A program made the position numbers and the translations under genes. Shown here one piece after another: positions 52,186 to 61,169 of a DNA stretch of 64,000 nt. Source of the DNA: Marinobacter sp. BW6 (GTDB lineage Bacteria > Pseudomonadota > Gammaproteobacteria > Pseudomonadales > Oleiphilaceae); the NCBI RefSeq assembly GCF_008107725.1, contig NZ_VIRN01000064.1, positions 744,001 to 808,000 on the forward strand, read 5' to 3'. The notes under the pieces are model-generated. The model did no database searches and was not told where the DNA came from. It saw only the letters and a program-made list of their open reading frames with translations. Position 1 is the first letter of the stretch. Each line of letters starts with the position of its first letter.

Positions 52186-53527
52186 GTAGCGTGAGGGTGA
52201 CCTGTGTCCACTGGCCGGGCTCGCTGGTAATCGACATGTTGCCCTTGTGATGTCGCATGATGGTCTGGCAGATGCTCAGGCCCAGCCCCAGGTTGTCCGG
52301 CGTATCACTGGTGGAATAGAACGGATCAGTGAGCCGCTTGATATCGTCCGGCGCGATGCCCTGGCCGTTGTCCCGAATCACGATTCTATGAGCATTGTCG
52401 GTGCTTTCGGCGGATATCTCGATCTTGCCGGGCCGCTGGTTTTTGCTGACGGCAGAGACGCCATTGAGCAGCAGGTTAACGAACACCTGGGTCAGGGCAG
52501 ACGGATAGCAGGGAACGGTCGTCCCGTCCGGGATGTCAGTCTGAAGCTCGACACCTCGGAGCTGATGCTGGCAGAAGCGGGTGGCGGTGGTCACCAGTTT
52601 GCCAAGGTCTGCCGTCTCCAGGTGGTGTTCCGGTACCGGACGGGAAAACTCGATCAGGTCAGACACAATATCGGCAATGCGTTTCTGGTGGGTGCTGGCG
52701 TCGGTCAGGGCGTCTGCGACCTCGACATCCCGGTTCACCGAGCTGGCAAAATCCACCGCCTGGCTGGCGCAGTTCAACGGGTTCATGATTTCGTGCAGCA
52801 GCCCCTTGGCCATATGGCTCAGGGCCTGATGTTTCTGTTCCTGGGCCAGTCTTTCTTCCGTTGATTTCAGGGTTTCCAGAGTGCGGGAAAGTTGTCGATT
52901 CCGGTCCCGAAGCAGGAATTGAAGTGCCAGCAAATTGCGCAGGAACTGTGACAGAAACCAGGCCGACAGTGGCGCGACCACGAGGCACATCAGAATCAGC
53001 CAGTTGGTCAGAATGCCGATCAGGGTGTCGCTTACCTGAGCGCTGTCGACCGCCACGAACGTGGCGAGGACCAGCAGTGTCAGGTTGATCAGGATAATCA
53101 CGCTGGTGTGGAACAGGGACAGGGTAATGATGCCCACGGAGCTGATGAAAAAGAACAATCCCACGATGGGAGCGAGCGATGCGCCCGTTGTCATGTATCC
53201 CAGGTAGCTGAACGCAGCCATGTTGAAAAACACCAGGTAAACGATCATCGGCGCTGACCGGCGCAGGCGCGTGAACCGGTGAGCGGCGATCAGACCGGTC
53301 AGTATCGCGGTGTAGATGAGGTAGATGCCGAATACGTCCGGTGCATCCGGGTTCAGGGCCAGGCCCCCGAGAAACAGCAGGGTACCGATAAAGGCAATGA
53401 CCAGGTAAACGTCGGCGAACAGGGGCAGCACCCGGTACCGATACTGGGTATGGTAGAAGCGTTCGAAGCGTCGCTGTCGGTAGGCGGGCAGCTGGCGGAT
53501 CTGATCCATCCCGGAAAGCAGTTTCAC
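52157..53527 (-). CDS. Membrane sensor histidine kinase
   Basis: A 456-residue kinase with about six transmembrane segments (roughly residues 30-190) without a large periplasmic domain, a coiled coil, HisKA (HMAKGLLHEIMNPLNCASQAV, phosphoacceptor His in HEIMNPLN) and HATPase_c (NLLLNGVSAVS, IRDNGQGIAPDD, LGLGLSICQTIM). The GTG at 53527 overlaps the stop of the LuxR gene (GTGA) and has GGAG 7 bases upstream. Its stop lies inside the end of the porin gene by 29 bases, so the two operons converge and overlap. Confidence 0.87.
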   Translation of the reverse strand: MKLLSGMDQIRQLPAYRQRRFERFYHTQYRYRVLPLFADVYLVIAFIGTLLFLGGLALNPDAPDVFGIYLIYTAILTGLIAAHRFTRLRRSAPMIVYLVFFNMAAFSYLGYMTTGASLAPIVGLFFFISSVGIITLSLFHTSVIILINLTLLVLATFVAVDSAQVSDTLIGILTNWLILMCLVVAPLSAWFLSQFLRNLLALQFLLRDRNRQLSRTLETLKSTEERLAQEQKHQALSHMAKGLLHEIMNPLNCASQAVDFASSVNRDVEVADALTDASTHQKRIADIVSDLIEFSRPVPEHHLETADLGKLVTTATRFCQHQLRGVELQTDIPDGTTVPCYPSALTQVFVNLLLNGVSAVSKNQRPGKIEISAESTDNAHRIVIRDNGQGIAPDDIKRLTDPFYSTSDTPDNLGLGLSICQTIMRHHKGNMSITSEPGQWTQVTLTLPRTAALHAG

Positions 53528-54165
53528 TCGGCGGCTCCGTGTTGGTGTCGTTGCATAAAGAGAATGAGCTCGGGCAGGCGCTCGAAGCCCAATTTCACGA
53601 AAATCCGGTCCTTGTAGGAATGCACCGTCTTGCAAGAAACGCCAAGCCTGCCTGCAATATCGCGTACCGGCAGCCGGCTGGCCATCAGCTGTGCCACTTC
53701 CCGCTCCCGTCCGGACAAGGCCTGATAGGCGAGCATGGCGGCCGGTGCTGGTTCCTGTTGCCAGTTACCGACATAGACCTGCCCGTTTCGAATGTAGAAC
53801 AGCGTCTTGATCAACTCCTGTACTGGCTGGTCTTTGGATACCACGGCCTTGATGCCTGCTTCCAGATAGATCGCCATCCGTCCGCTGCTGACCGGCGTGT
53901 CCGATATCAGCAGTACGGACAATGAAGGATTCATCGCCAATGCATGCTCGGCGATGGTGAGCCCGTCGTTGTCCTGCAGGTTTTCTTCAATCAGCAGTAC
54001 TGAAGGGGTGGCCGTCTTCAGGCGATTGAGCGTTGCCACTCCGGTCTCCGATTCGCCGACCAGCTCGACCTCATCGTGCAAAAGGATCTGGAATAACAAG
54101 CTGTCACGGAGCAGTCGCTGCCCCATGGTGACGTACAACCTGAGCCTGCGCTGACCTGACGCCAT
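53524..54165 (-). CDS. LuxR-family regulator with degenerate receiver
   Basis: A 213-residue NarL/FixJ-type protein. The receiver-like N-terminus lacks the acidic pair (LYVTMGQRLLRD in place of the usual DDHP), and the phosphoacceptor Asp is replaced by Glu (SVLLIEENLQDNDG near residue 57). The Lys in AVVSKDQP is kept. The HTH is LSGREREVAQLMASRLPVRDIAGRLGVSCKTVHSYKDRIF. It is therefore probably a phosphorylation-independent DNA-binding output. The start at 54165 overlaps the upstream stop (ATGA). It is the best candidate to bind the shared 17-bp palindromes. Confidence 0.82.
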   Translation of the reverse strand: MASGQRRLRLYVTMGQRLLRDSLLFQILLHDEVELVGESETGVATLNRLKTATPSVLLIEENLQDNDGLTIAEHALAMNPSLSVLLISDTPVSSGRMAIYLEAGIKAVVSKDQPVQELIKTLFYIRNGQVYVGNWQQEPAPAAMLAYQALSGREREVAQLMASRLPVRDIAGRLGVSCKTVHSYKDRIFVKLGFERLPELILFMQRHQHGAAE

Positions 54166-55643
54166 CAGTCTGCCCTGGCCGGCAGCTGAAGGCTCAATCG
54201 AAGACACTGGTCGCCTCCGGTTACATCGATGTCGCCAGCAAGCAGTCGGGTGCTTACGAAGAGCATCAGAAGGGCGCTCTGCTGCTCCAGTAGTGGTCGG
54301 GAGATACGGGTGATTGGTGCCAGCAGGTGGCTGTACATGTGAAGTGGGCTGGCGCTGGTGACCATGAGACGGTTCTCGGTCCGGGTCAATTCCAGAGCAG
54401 AGCGCTCCAGCCCGGAGGCCTTCATCAGGGTTGCCAGTGCCCGGCAAAGGGCCATCAATGGTGTTTGTGTTTCGCTCGCGACTGCCGGGTTCTCCAATGC
54501 GTCCGCCAGACCCTGGTCAAAGGCTTGCCGGCTAAGGATGCCGTGCACGTAGCTTGACGGCAGGGTGTCCAGCTGTCGGCCCACCAGTCCGGCAAAGTCC
54601 CTTACAAGATCATGCTCAAGCGCGGTTTCCCGGCTTGCGCGCAGATGGGGTGGCTGGGCAGGAAGTGTGCGGACGGTTGCCAGGGCGTCCAGAAAGTCGG
54701 CGGTGATCGGTTCGCCGGTAAAACCGTCCACTCTCTCGGACAGATGTTCAAGCAGTCTGGCTCGTCGTTGCTGGCGAAGCTCCGCGAACTGTTGTTCTGC
54801 GATTGAGCGTGAACGGTCCCTTGCAGAGACCAGGGCGCGATGTTGGACAAGAGCCGTGCGGAAGAGAGACAACAATTCGGCTGCGTTCCACGGCTTCTTT
54901 TGATAGCGGAAAATCCGGCCCTCGTTAACTGCATCCATGGCCACATCAACCTCGCCCCAGGCTGACGTGAGAATGCGGACAATGGTCGGATGCGACTGGC
55001 GTAGTTCGTCCAGCAGCTCTTTGCCATGCATCCCGGGCATTCTCTGGTCGGTCATCACCACCGCGACATCGCTGTCTTTCTGCAACACGAGCTGAGCCTC
55101 TTCTGCACTGATGGAGCTCAGCACGCGGAATTCGTTCTGCATGCGCTCCAACTGCCTCGACAGATAACGGGTGGCAGTCGGTTCGTCATCCACAATCAGT
55201 ATCGCCGGTTTGGGGCCCTCGTGGGGCTGGCTGGTATCCGGAGAGGGTGTTTGTCCATCGCGGGTAAGCGCAGCTGTGAGCACGTGCGACCGGATAACAT
55301 CGGGATTGACCGGCTGTTCGAAGCAGCGATCGATCAGCTGATTGTCCAGCAGTTTCACGAGGAGGTTCAGCGCAATGGCATCTCCTATGAGGATCTTCAG
55401 AATCCGGGGGTGGTGGTCCCTGGCCTGTGCCAGGAGCGACGACTCAAGATAGTCATCAGCGCGGTTCGGAAGCAGAATTATGGCGGTGGGTATGGTGGGA
55501 GCCGAGGCCAGGTAGTCGAGTGCCCCCTGGTCAGTGGCGAACGCGTGAATAACGAAATCGCTGGCGAACAGGGTTTCGAAATGCTGCCGGCTCTGGTCGT
55601 CGTCATACCGGAGAAGGATCTCCGCCGCTCCGCTAGTCGCCAT
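54165..55643 (-). CDS. Double-receiver response regulator without recognised output domain
   Basis: A 492-residue protein. Residues about 5-125 form a degenerate receiver (ILLRYDDDQSRQ start; AIILLPNRADD where the phosphoacceptor should be). Residues about 148-270 form a canonical receiver (AILIVDDEPTATR, VVMTDQRMPGMHG with the Asp, ILTSAW and YQKKPW with the Lys). A coiled linker follows, then a C-terminal region (about 320-492) ending in a strand-rich part that looks like a worn kinase ATPase fold but lacks its boxes. It is the first gene of the minus-strand signalling operon. Confidence 0.78.
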   Translation of the reverse strand: MATSGAAEILLRYDDDQSRQHFETLFASDFVIHAFATDQGALDYLASAPTIPTAIILLPNRADDYLESSLLAQARDHHPRILKILIGDAIALNLLVKLLDNQLIDRCFEQPVNPDVIRSHVLTAALTRDGQTPSPDTSQPHEGPKPAILIVDDEPTATRYLSRQLERMQNEFRVLSSISAEEAQLVLQKDSDVAVVMTDQRMPGMHGKELLDELRQSHPTIVRILTSAWGEVDVAMDAVNEGRIFRYQKKPWNAAELLSLFRTALVQHRALVSARDRSRSIAEQQFAELRQQRRARLLEHLSERVDGFTGEPITADFLDALATVRTLPAQPPHLRASRETALEHDLVRDFAGLVGRQLDTLPSSYVHGILSRQAFDQGLADALENPAVASETQTPLMALCRALATLMKASGLERSALELTRTENRLMVTSASPLHMYSHLLAPITRISRPLLEQQSALLMLFVSTRLLAGDIDVTGGDQCLRLSLQLPARAD

Positions 55644-55704
55644 GATTGCTCTGTATCCTGCTGATGGGGTCGGGAAGAGATTAGCAACAGCAGTGGCTTA
55701 GCGG

Positions 55705-55721
55705 TGTAGGAAATTCCTACA
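55705..55721. promoter_or_regulatory. Palindrome TGTAGGA-N3-TCCTACA upstream of signalling operon
   Basis: TGTAGGA-AAT-TCCTACA is a perfect palindrome with a 3-base centre, 62 bases before the double-receiver gene and 115 before the small plus-strand gene. It matches the site at 47859-47875 (TGTAAGA-CCT-TCTTACA) in all arm positions except one symmetric A/G (T/C) change. Confidence 0.6.
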
Positions 55722-55835
55722 AGAGTACCTTTGCCGGTAATGAAAGTCTGGTTCTGTGACAGCCTTGGCACTATGGACTGTCCTGGCGTCAGGAGCGACT
55801 ACACTTACCAAAGGCTCATCGAAAGGGAAATAACC

Positions 55836-56120
55836 ATGACAGTTCCTGAGAATGGTCTGACGAATCACGAAGTAACCATCTGCCTGGCTGGCGGCGCCGT
55901 AATGGGTCCGTTCAATGCGACCTGGAGCAAGGATTCCGGTGGGGATGTGCGTGAACTGGTCCGCGAGTACGATGCGTTTCTGCAGGGTGAAAAGCAGCAC
56001 CGTTACAAGTTTCACCTTCACGACACCTACACCAACACCGTTCATACCCTGATCCTCAATTTTGAACAGGTTACGGGCATCTGCGACCATGTCCGGCTAA
56101 GATCCCAGGGCGGCGGCTGA
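55836..56120 (+). CDS. Small conserved-looking protein of unknown function
   Basis: A 94-residue soluble protein (MTVPENGLTNHEVTICLAGG start) with AAAGGGA upstream of the ATG at a proper distance. It is mixed alpha/beta with no Cys cluster beyond two single Cys and no signal peptide. It is divergent from the signalling operon, with the palindrome at 55705 between them, and lies 67 bases before fumC. TACCAAAGG at 55806 resembles the alcohol-locus elements but is too near the ATG to be convincing. No family recognised. Confidence 0.6.
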   Translation: MTVPENGLTNHEVTICLAGGAVMGPFNATWSKDSGGDVRELVREYDAFLQGEKQHRYKFHLHDTYTNTVHTLILNFEQVTGICDHVRLRSQGGG

Positions 56121-56187
56121 GCCATGGCCGGGCCCCTGGCGTACAGGCCAAGAAGCCCACAGTGCAAACGCACGGACAGGAGGGAAT

Positions 56188-57564
56188 ATGAGCGAATTCA
56201 GAACGGAAACCGACAGCCTCGGGGACGTCCAGGTACCTGCTGATGCGCTCTGGGGCGCGCAAACCCAGCGCGCGGTCGAAAACTTCCCGGTCAGTGGCCA
56301 GCCGATGCCTCAGCCGTTTATTGCCGCCGTTGCCCAGATCAAGCGAGCGGCCGCCGAGGCCAATACCAGCCTGGGACTGCTGGACAACGATCTGCGGGAT
56401 GCGATTTCCCGGGCTTGCGAAGATCTGGTGAAGGGCGAGTACGCGGATCAGTTTCCGGTGGACCGCTACCAGACCGGCTCCGGCACTAGCACCAACATGA
56501 ATGTCAACGAGGTGATCGCCAGTATCGCCCGCAACGCAGGCTTTGAGGTGCACCCGAACGATCACGTGAACATGAGCCAGAGTTCCAACGACGTGATTCC
56601 AACGGCGATCCACGTGAGCGCCGTGATTGCAGCCAAGGAGAAGCTGCTGCCGGCGCTGTCGCATCTCTGCGGTGTGATTTACGAGCAGGAAGCGGCATTT
56701 TCCAGCCAGGTAAAAACCGGTCGCACCCACCTGATGGATGCCATGCCGGTGACCCTCGGCCAGGAGCTGAAAACCTGGCGCGAACAGCTTCTGGCCGTGG
56801 AAAAGCGGTTAGAAGCCGCAGCTGATGAGCTGTTGGCCGTACCCCAGGGCGGCACAGCGGTGGGTACCGGAATCAATGCGCTACCGGAATTTTCCGGCCA
56901 GTTCGTCAAGTTCCTGCGCGCCAACACCGGCTATCCGTTTACCTCTCTCGATCACAAATTCACCGGCCAGAGCGCCGTGGATGCTCCGGTGGCGCTGTCC
57001 GCACAATTGCGCGGTGCGGCCATTGTTCTAACCAAGATCGCCAACGATTTGCGCTGGATGAACAGTGGTCCGATTCATGGTCTGGCTGAAATCAGTCTTC
57101 CGGCATTGCAGCCGGGGAGCAGTATCATGCCGGGCAAGGTAAACCCGGTGATTCCCGAATCCGTTGCCATGGTGGGTGCCCAGGTGATGGGGCTGGACAG
57201 CGCTGTGGCTATCGCCGGCCAGTCCGGTAATTTCCAGCTCAACGTCATGCTCCCGCTGGTTGGGGGTAACCTGCTGGATATGACCGATCTGCTCTCTAAC
57301 GCGGCCATCATGCTGGCGGACAAGGCAATCAAGGACTTCACGGTCAATGCTGACAACCTGAACGCCGGCGTGGGTCGGAACCCGGTGCTGGTAACAGCGC
57401 TGAATCCGGAAATCGGCTACACCCTGGCGGCAGGCATCGCCAAGGAGGCCTATAAAACGGGGCGCCCGGTCATTGATGTGGCGGAGGAGCGTAGCGGCCT
57501 GAGCCGCGAACGGCTTGAGGAGTTGATGGACCCGCTCAAGCTGACCCGGGGCGGTATCGCCTGA
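56188..57564 (+). CDS. fumC: Class II fumarate hydratase
   Basis: A 458-residue, iron-free, heat-stable fumarase interconverting fumarate and malate in the citric acid cycle. Landmarks are DALWGAQTQRAVENFPVSG near residue 20, TGSGTSTNMNVNEV near 100, SQSSNDVIPTAIHV near 131, TGRTHLMDAMPVTLGQE near 180 and the signature GSSIMPGKVNPVIPE near 310 with the flexible catalytic loop. AGGAGGG precedes the ATG. The length and motifs are standard. Confidence 0.97.
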   Translation: MSEFRTETDSLGDVQVPADALWGAQTQRAVENFPVSGQPMPQPFIAAVAQIKRAAAEANTSLGLLDNDLRDAISRACEDLVKGEYADQFPVDRYQTGSGTSTNMNVNEVIASIARNAGFEVHPNDHVNMSQSSNDVIPTAIHVSAVIAAKEKLLPALSHLCGVIYEQEAAFSSQVKTGRTHLMDAMPVTLGQELKTWREQLLAVEKRLEAAADELLAVPQGGTAVGTGINALPEFSGQFVKFLRANTGYPFTSLDHKFTGQSAVDAPVALSAQLRGAAIVLTKIANDLRWMNSGPIHGLAEISLPALQPGSSIMPGKVNPVIPESVAMVGAQVMGLDSAVAIAGQSGNFQLNVMLPLVGGNLLDMTDLLSNAAIMLADKAIKDFTVNADNLNAGVGRNPVLVTALNPEIGYTLAAGIAKEAYKTGRPVIDVAEERSGLSRERLEELMDPLKLTRGGIA

Positions 57565-57591
57565 TCGGTCGTTTCAGAGGGGCGCAAACGC

Positions 57592-58074
57592 TTGCTGATT
57601 ATCCTGGAGCTGTTTGTGATGCTGGTGCTGGCCAACGGGACGCCGGTGGTTGCCGCCGGGCTTTTGAAGAACCGCTGGTCGGCGCCGGTGGATGGCGGGC
57701 GGTTGTGGTCCGATGGCCGTCCCGTATTCGGTGAAAGCAAAACCTGGCGGGGCGTTGTATCCGGCGCCTTGGCCTGCGCCCTTTTTGCCGTCGTGACCGG
57801 CCTGGGGTTCGTTTTTGGGCTTCTGTTCGGCCTGTTGGGGCTGGCTGGCGATATGCTGAGCAGTTTTATCAAGCGTCGGCTGGGTATGGCCTCAAGTGCC
57901 CGGGCCGTCGGTCTGGATCAGATTCCGGAAGCGCTCCTGCCCATGTTGCTGGCGATGTGGTGGCTGTCCATCAGTCTTTGGGTGGTGCTGGTTGTGGTGG
58001 TTCTTTTTACCCTGTCCAACATTTTTGGCTCACCGCTGCTTTATCGTCTCGGGATCCGCCGGCAGCCCCATTAA
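57592..58074 (+). CDS. CDP-archaeol synthase (CarS)-like membrane protein
   Basis: A 160-residue polytopic membrane protein with about four transmembrane segments. The motif PVDGGRLWSDGRPVFGESKTWRGVVSG and GLAGDMLSSFIKRRLGM match the CDP-archaeol synthase/CDP-alcohol family, related to phosphatidate cytidylyltransferase. Bacterial members have no known substrate; archaeol is not expected here. The start is a TTG at 57592, and the ATG at 57619 is the alternative. It converges with the phosphoesterase gene (4-base overlap). Confidence 0.78.
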   Translation: MLIILELFVMLVLANGTPVVAAGLLKNRWSAPVDGGRLWSDGRPVFGESKTWRGVVSGALACALFAVVTGLGFVFGLLFGLLGLAGDMLSSFIKRRLGMASSARAVGLDQIPEALLPMLLAMWWLSISLWVVLVVVVLFTLSNIFGSPLLYRLGIRRQPH

Positions 58075-59045
58075 TTCGGCCCGCGGGTGAGGGTGTGGAG
58101 GGTCACCTCCGGCGGACAGTTAAGTCGAACGTTAACTACGGACGTGCCTGAGCCGGGTGAGGTGTAGCCCTGCATACCGTTCATCCGCCAGTAGCCTCGC
58201 CCGAGAGTTCGCGGGCAGTCAGAGTCGAGAGTCACCGGTATGCCACCGGGCAGACAGATCTGGCCACCGTGTGTGTGGCCGCAGAGAAAGACGTCGTAGC
58301 CGGCATGGGCTGCCTCGCGCCAGATCTCTGGTGTATGGCTGAGCAGGATGCTGGTGCCTCCGGCAGGGATCTTGTCCCCGGCCTGGTGCAGGTTGTGGAC
58401 CTTGAAGAAGTGGGCATCGTCTACACCGGCAAGATAAAGGGCCTGACCACCGCGCTCAATGGGCGCCATTTCGTTCATCAGCAGCTTGTAACCCATGTCT
58501 TCCAGCGCAGGTACCATTCGAACGCTGTCGTGGTTGCCGAGGACGGCGTAAGGCTTGCCTTTGATGCCATCCCGAAGTCTCGCCATCCCGTCCAGGGAGG
58601 AATCGATCGGCCCCCAGGTCAGTTTCCGGTAATCGCCGGTCAACACGCACAGATCATAGTCCAGAGGTTCTATCTGACGCAGCACTGCCTGCAGGTTGGC
58701 TTCGTCCATGTCCACATGCAGATCGGTCAGATGCAGAATGCGAAAGCCCTCGAAGGCTTCAGGCAGACCGGGAAGCTGGAAACGATTGTGCACGGTGTTC
58801 AGGCGCCGGCTGTTGCTCTGGCCCCGTCCCCATAAGCCAACCATCCGCAGGCAGGTACGGATAAAGCCGGGCGCCGTGGCCCAGTTTTCCAAATGGAAGG
58901 AGCTGTGATCCTGCCCGAATACCTTCGCTTCAGCTTCCCGTTCAATCCCGAGTCTCTGGCGGGCGTGAACCGGGCCGAGCCGCAGGCTCAGGCGGTATTC
59001 CAGGAGTTCATCCTGGTTCTCCGGTGTGCGAGCCCTTGCCGTCAT
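58071..59045 (-). CDS. Metallophosphoesterase
   Basis: A 324-residue calcineurin-like phosphoesterase with the full dimetal motif set: HLTDLHVDMD near residue 117, LTGDYR near 150, GNHDS near 184 and CGHTHGGQICLPGG near 275. The N-terminal 95 residues hold a charged region and one short hydrophobic stretch. It resembles YaeI-type phosphodiesterases. The start at 59045 (MTARARTPENQ) has AAGGGAAG 5 bases upstream. The substrate is unknown. Confidence 0.85.
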   Translation of the reverse strand: MTARARTPENQDELLEYRLSLRLGPVHARQRLGIEREAEAKVFGQDHSSFHLENWATAPGFIRTCLRMVGLWGRGQSNSRRLNTVHNRFQLPGLPEAFEGFRILHLTDLHVDMDEANLQAVLRQIEPLDYDLCVLTGDYRKLTWGPIDSSLDGMARLRDGIKGKPYAVLGNHDSVRMVPALEDMGYKLLMNEMAPIERGGQALYLAGVDDAHFFKVHNLHQAGDKIPAGGTSILLSHTPEIWREAAHAGYDVFLCGHTHGGQICLPGGIPVTLDSDCPRTLGRGYWRMNGMQGYTSPGSGTSVVNVRLNCPPEVTLHTLTRGPN

Positions 59046-59210
59046 TTTTCTTCCCTTATATGCCGAGCCGGGCATGGCCGATGTGCAAAGTGGCAAACCC
59101 TGTCTGTCATTATGGTTGGCCCTCGAAGGGATGCAACCAAAACGACATAATGTTCATGTTTGATGACACACTGGCAGGTGAATGTGCCGACGAACAGACT
59201 CAGGGGATTT

Positions 59211-60392
59211 ATGACTGAACCATCAGGCGATGAAACGCTGTCCTCCTGGCAGATTTTTCTGTTGTTCCTCCGGCTCGGGCTGACCTCTTTCGGCGGGCCG
59301 GCAGCCCACCTCGGATTCTTTCACGACGAATTTGTTAAACGTCGGCAGTGGTTGTCAGACAGTGCATACGGAGAAGTCCTGGCCCTTTGCCAGCTGCTGC
59401 CCGGGCCGGCTTCCAGCCAGGTGGGCCTGACCATCGGTTTCCTGCGAGGCCATTACCGCGGTGCGTTCGCTGCGTGGTTGGGGTTCACCCTGCCATCGGC
59501 GCTGATCATGATCGGCTTTGCGCTGGGATTGAACGCCTGGCCCGAGGCCGGCAGTGGCGGCTGGATTCACGGTCTCAAGCTGTTTGTTGTGGCGGTGGTG
59601 GCCCAGGCTGTCTGGCAGATGGGGCGAACCCTGTGCCCGGACCGGCCCCGAATCGCAATGGCTTTGCTGGTTGCCGTGAGCCTACTGGTGATGGGCGAAA
59701 CCTGGATGCAGATTCTGGCCCTGGCCATTGCCGGAGCTGTCGGTTCCTTTCTGGGGTTGGGGGCCAGTGCGGCATCCGAGCCGCTGCATGTGCCGCTGCA
59801 ATCCCGAAAACCTGCGCTTTTTGCCGCGGCCTTTGTGGTCTTGTTGCTGGTTTCGTTCCTGCCTCAGGCGACAGGGAGTCTTGGCTGGATCGGTGCCGAA
59901 TTATACCGGGCCGGTGCCCTGGTATTTGGCGGCGGGCACGTTGTGCTGCCCTGGTTGCAAGAGGGATTCGTGGCCTCCGGTGCCATGCCAGCGGACACCT
60001 TCCTGGCGGGGTACGGAGTTGCCCAGGCTATGCCGGGGCCGCTGTTTTCCTTCTCAGGATTTCTGGGTGGTGCGCAGGCCGGTGCTCTCGGCGGTGTGAT
60101 CGCCGTACTGGCCGTATTCCTGCCGGGAACCCTGTTGGTATTTGCCGGTCTGCCACTATGGAGCTGGCTTCGGGAACATCGTCCGGCCCGGTCAGCGCTG
60201 GCGGGTGTCAATGCGGCGGTCGTGGGGCTGCTGCTGGCGGCTCTCTATGATCCGGTGTGGACCTCGGCGGTCCATAGCGCAGTGGATCTGGGTCTGGTAC
60301 TGATTCTTTGGCTGTGTCTGGCCGTATGGCGGGTTCCGGTCTGGCTGCTGGCGCCGCTGAGCGCACTGTCCGGAGTGATCCTGCTGCCCTGA
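59211..60392 (+). CDS. chrA: Chromate efflux transporter ChrA
   Basis: A 393-residue inner membrane transporter with two homologous CHR halves (about 12-180 and 215-390) and roughly ten membrane segments. The first half has FGGPAAHLGFFHDEFVKRRQWL and LPGPASSQVGLTIGF. The second has FGGGHVVLPWLQEGFV and AQAMPGPLFSFSGFLGG. The start at 59211 is preceded by AGGGGA. It exports chromate; no chrB regulator is adjacent. Confidence 0.92.
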   Translation: MTEPSGDETLSSWQIFLLFLRLGLTSFGGPAAHLGFFHDEFVKRRQWLSDSAYGEVLALCQLLPGPASSQVGLTIGFLRGHYRGAFAAWLGFTLPSALIMIGFALGLNAWPEAGSGGWIHGLKLFVVAVVAQAVWQMGRTLCPDRPRIAMALLVAVSLLVMGETWMQILALAIAGAVGSFLGLGASAASEPLHVPLQSRKPALFAAAFVVLLLVSFLPQATGSLGWIGAELYRAGALVFGGGHVVLPWLQEGFVASGAMPADTFLAGYGVAQAMPGPLFSFSGFLGGAQAGALGGVIAVLAVFLPGTLLVFAGLPLWSWLREHRPARSALAGVNAAVVGLLLAALYDPVWTSAVHSAVDLGLVLILWLCLAVWRVPVWLLAPLSALSGVILLP

Positions 60393-60504
60393 CCAGCGTA
60401 ATAATAAGCCGGTTTGCCTGGACAAGCACACGGGTTGGCAAATCCGCAGGTTTCCAGCCACAATCGAGCCATAACACGCAGATAACTTGAACGCAGAGGT
60501 CACC

Positions 60505-61158
60505 ATGACGACATCATGCAGTATCCCGGGTCTCAACGTTCCCCGCAGCCGTTTTCCCGATCCGGAACAGGATCTGCCAGCGGCCGGGGGTGAACAGCGG
60601 GTTGTCCTGGCCGGCGGCTGTTTCTGGTGCGTCGAGGCGGTTTTCCTGGCCATTGACGGGGTAAACAGCGTTGAATCTGGGTACGCCGGCGGGCACGCCA
60701 GTTCCGCCAATTATGAGGCTGTATGCTCCGGCACTACCGGCCACGCTGAGGTAGTGGATGTTCACTATGATCCGGCCAAGGTCAGTTTTGGCGAGTTGCT
60801 CAAAGTGTTTTTCTCGGTTGCCCATGATCCCACCCAGTTGAATCGCCAAGGCAATGACCGAGGCACCCAGTATCGCTCTGCCGTGTTTTATGAGACGGCG
60901 GAACAAAGGCGGGTAGCTGAGGCCTACATTCAGCAGTTGAATCAGGCAGACGTTTACCCGGATCCGATTGTGACCACGCTCGAGCCCCTGGAAGCGTTCT
61001 ACCCGGCAGAAGAGTATCACCAGAATTTTGCCGCCCGGAATCCTTATCAGCCGTATATCATGGCCGTGGCCGCTCCGAAAATGGAAAAACTTGTGGACAG
61101 TTATCCTGACCGTCTGAAGCCGGAATTCACAGACAACGACACAGACAGCATCGCCTGA
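60505..61158 (+). CDS. msrA: Peptide methionine sulfoxide reductase MsrA
   Basis: A 217-residue reductase of methionine-S-sulfoxide. The catalytic motif [11 protein letters not shown] holds the nucleophilic Cys near residue 40, and [25 protein letters not shown] follows. The start at 60505 has GAGG 6 bases upstream; an upstream TTG at 60487 is weaker. It forms an operon with msrB 11 bases downstream. Confidence 0.96.
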   Translation: MTTSCSIPGLNVPRSRFPDPEQDLPAAGGEQRVVLAGGCFWCVEAVFLAIDGVNSVESGYAGGHASSANYEAVCSGTTGHAEVVDVHYDPAKVSFGELLKVFFSVAHDPTQLNRQGNDRGTQYRSAVFYETAEQRRVAEAYIQQLNQADVYPDPIVTTLEPLEAFYPAEEYHQNFAARNPYQPYIMAVAAPKMEKLVDSYPDRLKPEFTDNDTDSIA

Positions 61159-61169
61159 GGAGGCAGATA

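Noticed and set aside
55806..55814. TACCAAAGG before the small gene as another alcohol-regulon site
   Set aside because: It lies only 22 bases before the start codon, where an activator site for that gene could not work in the usual way, and the match is short.
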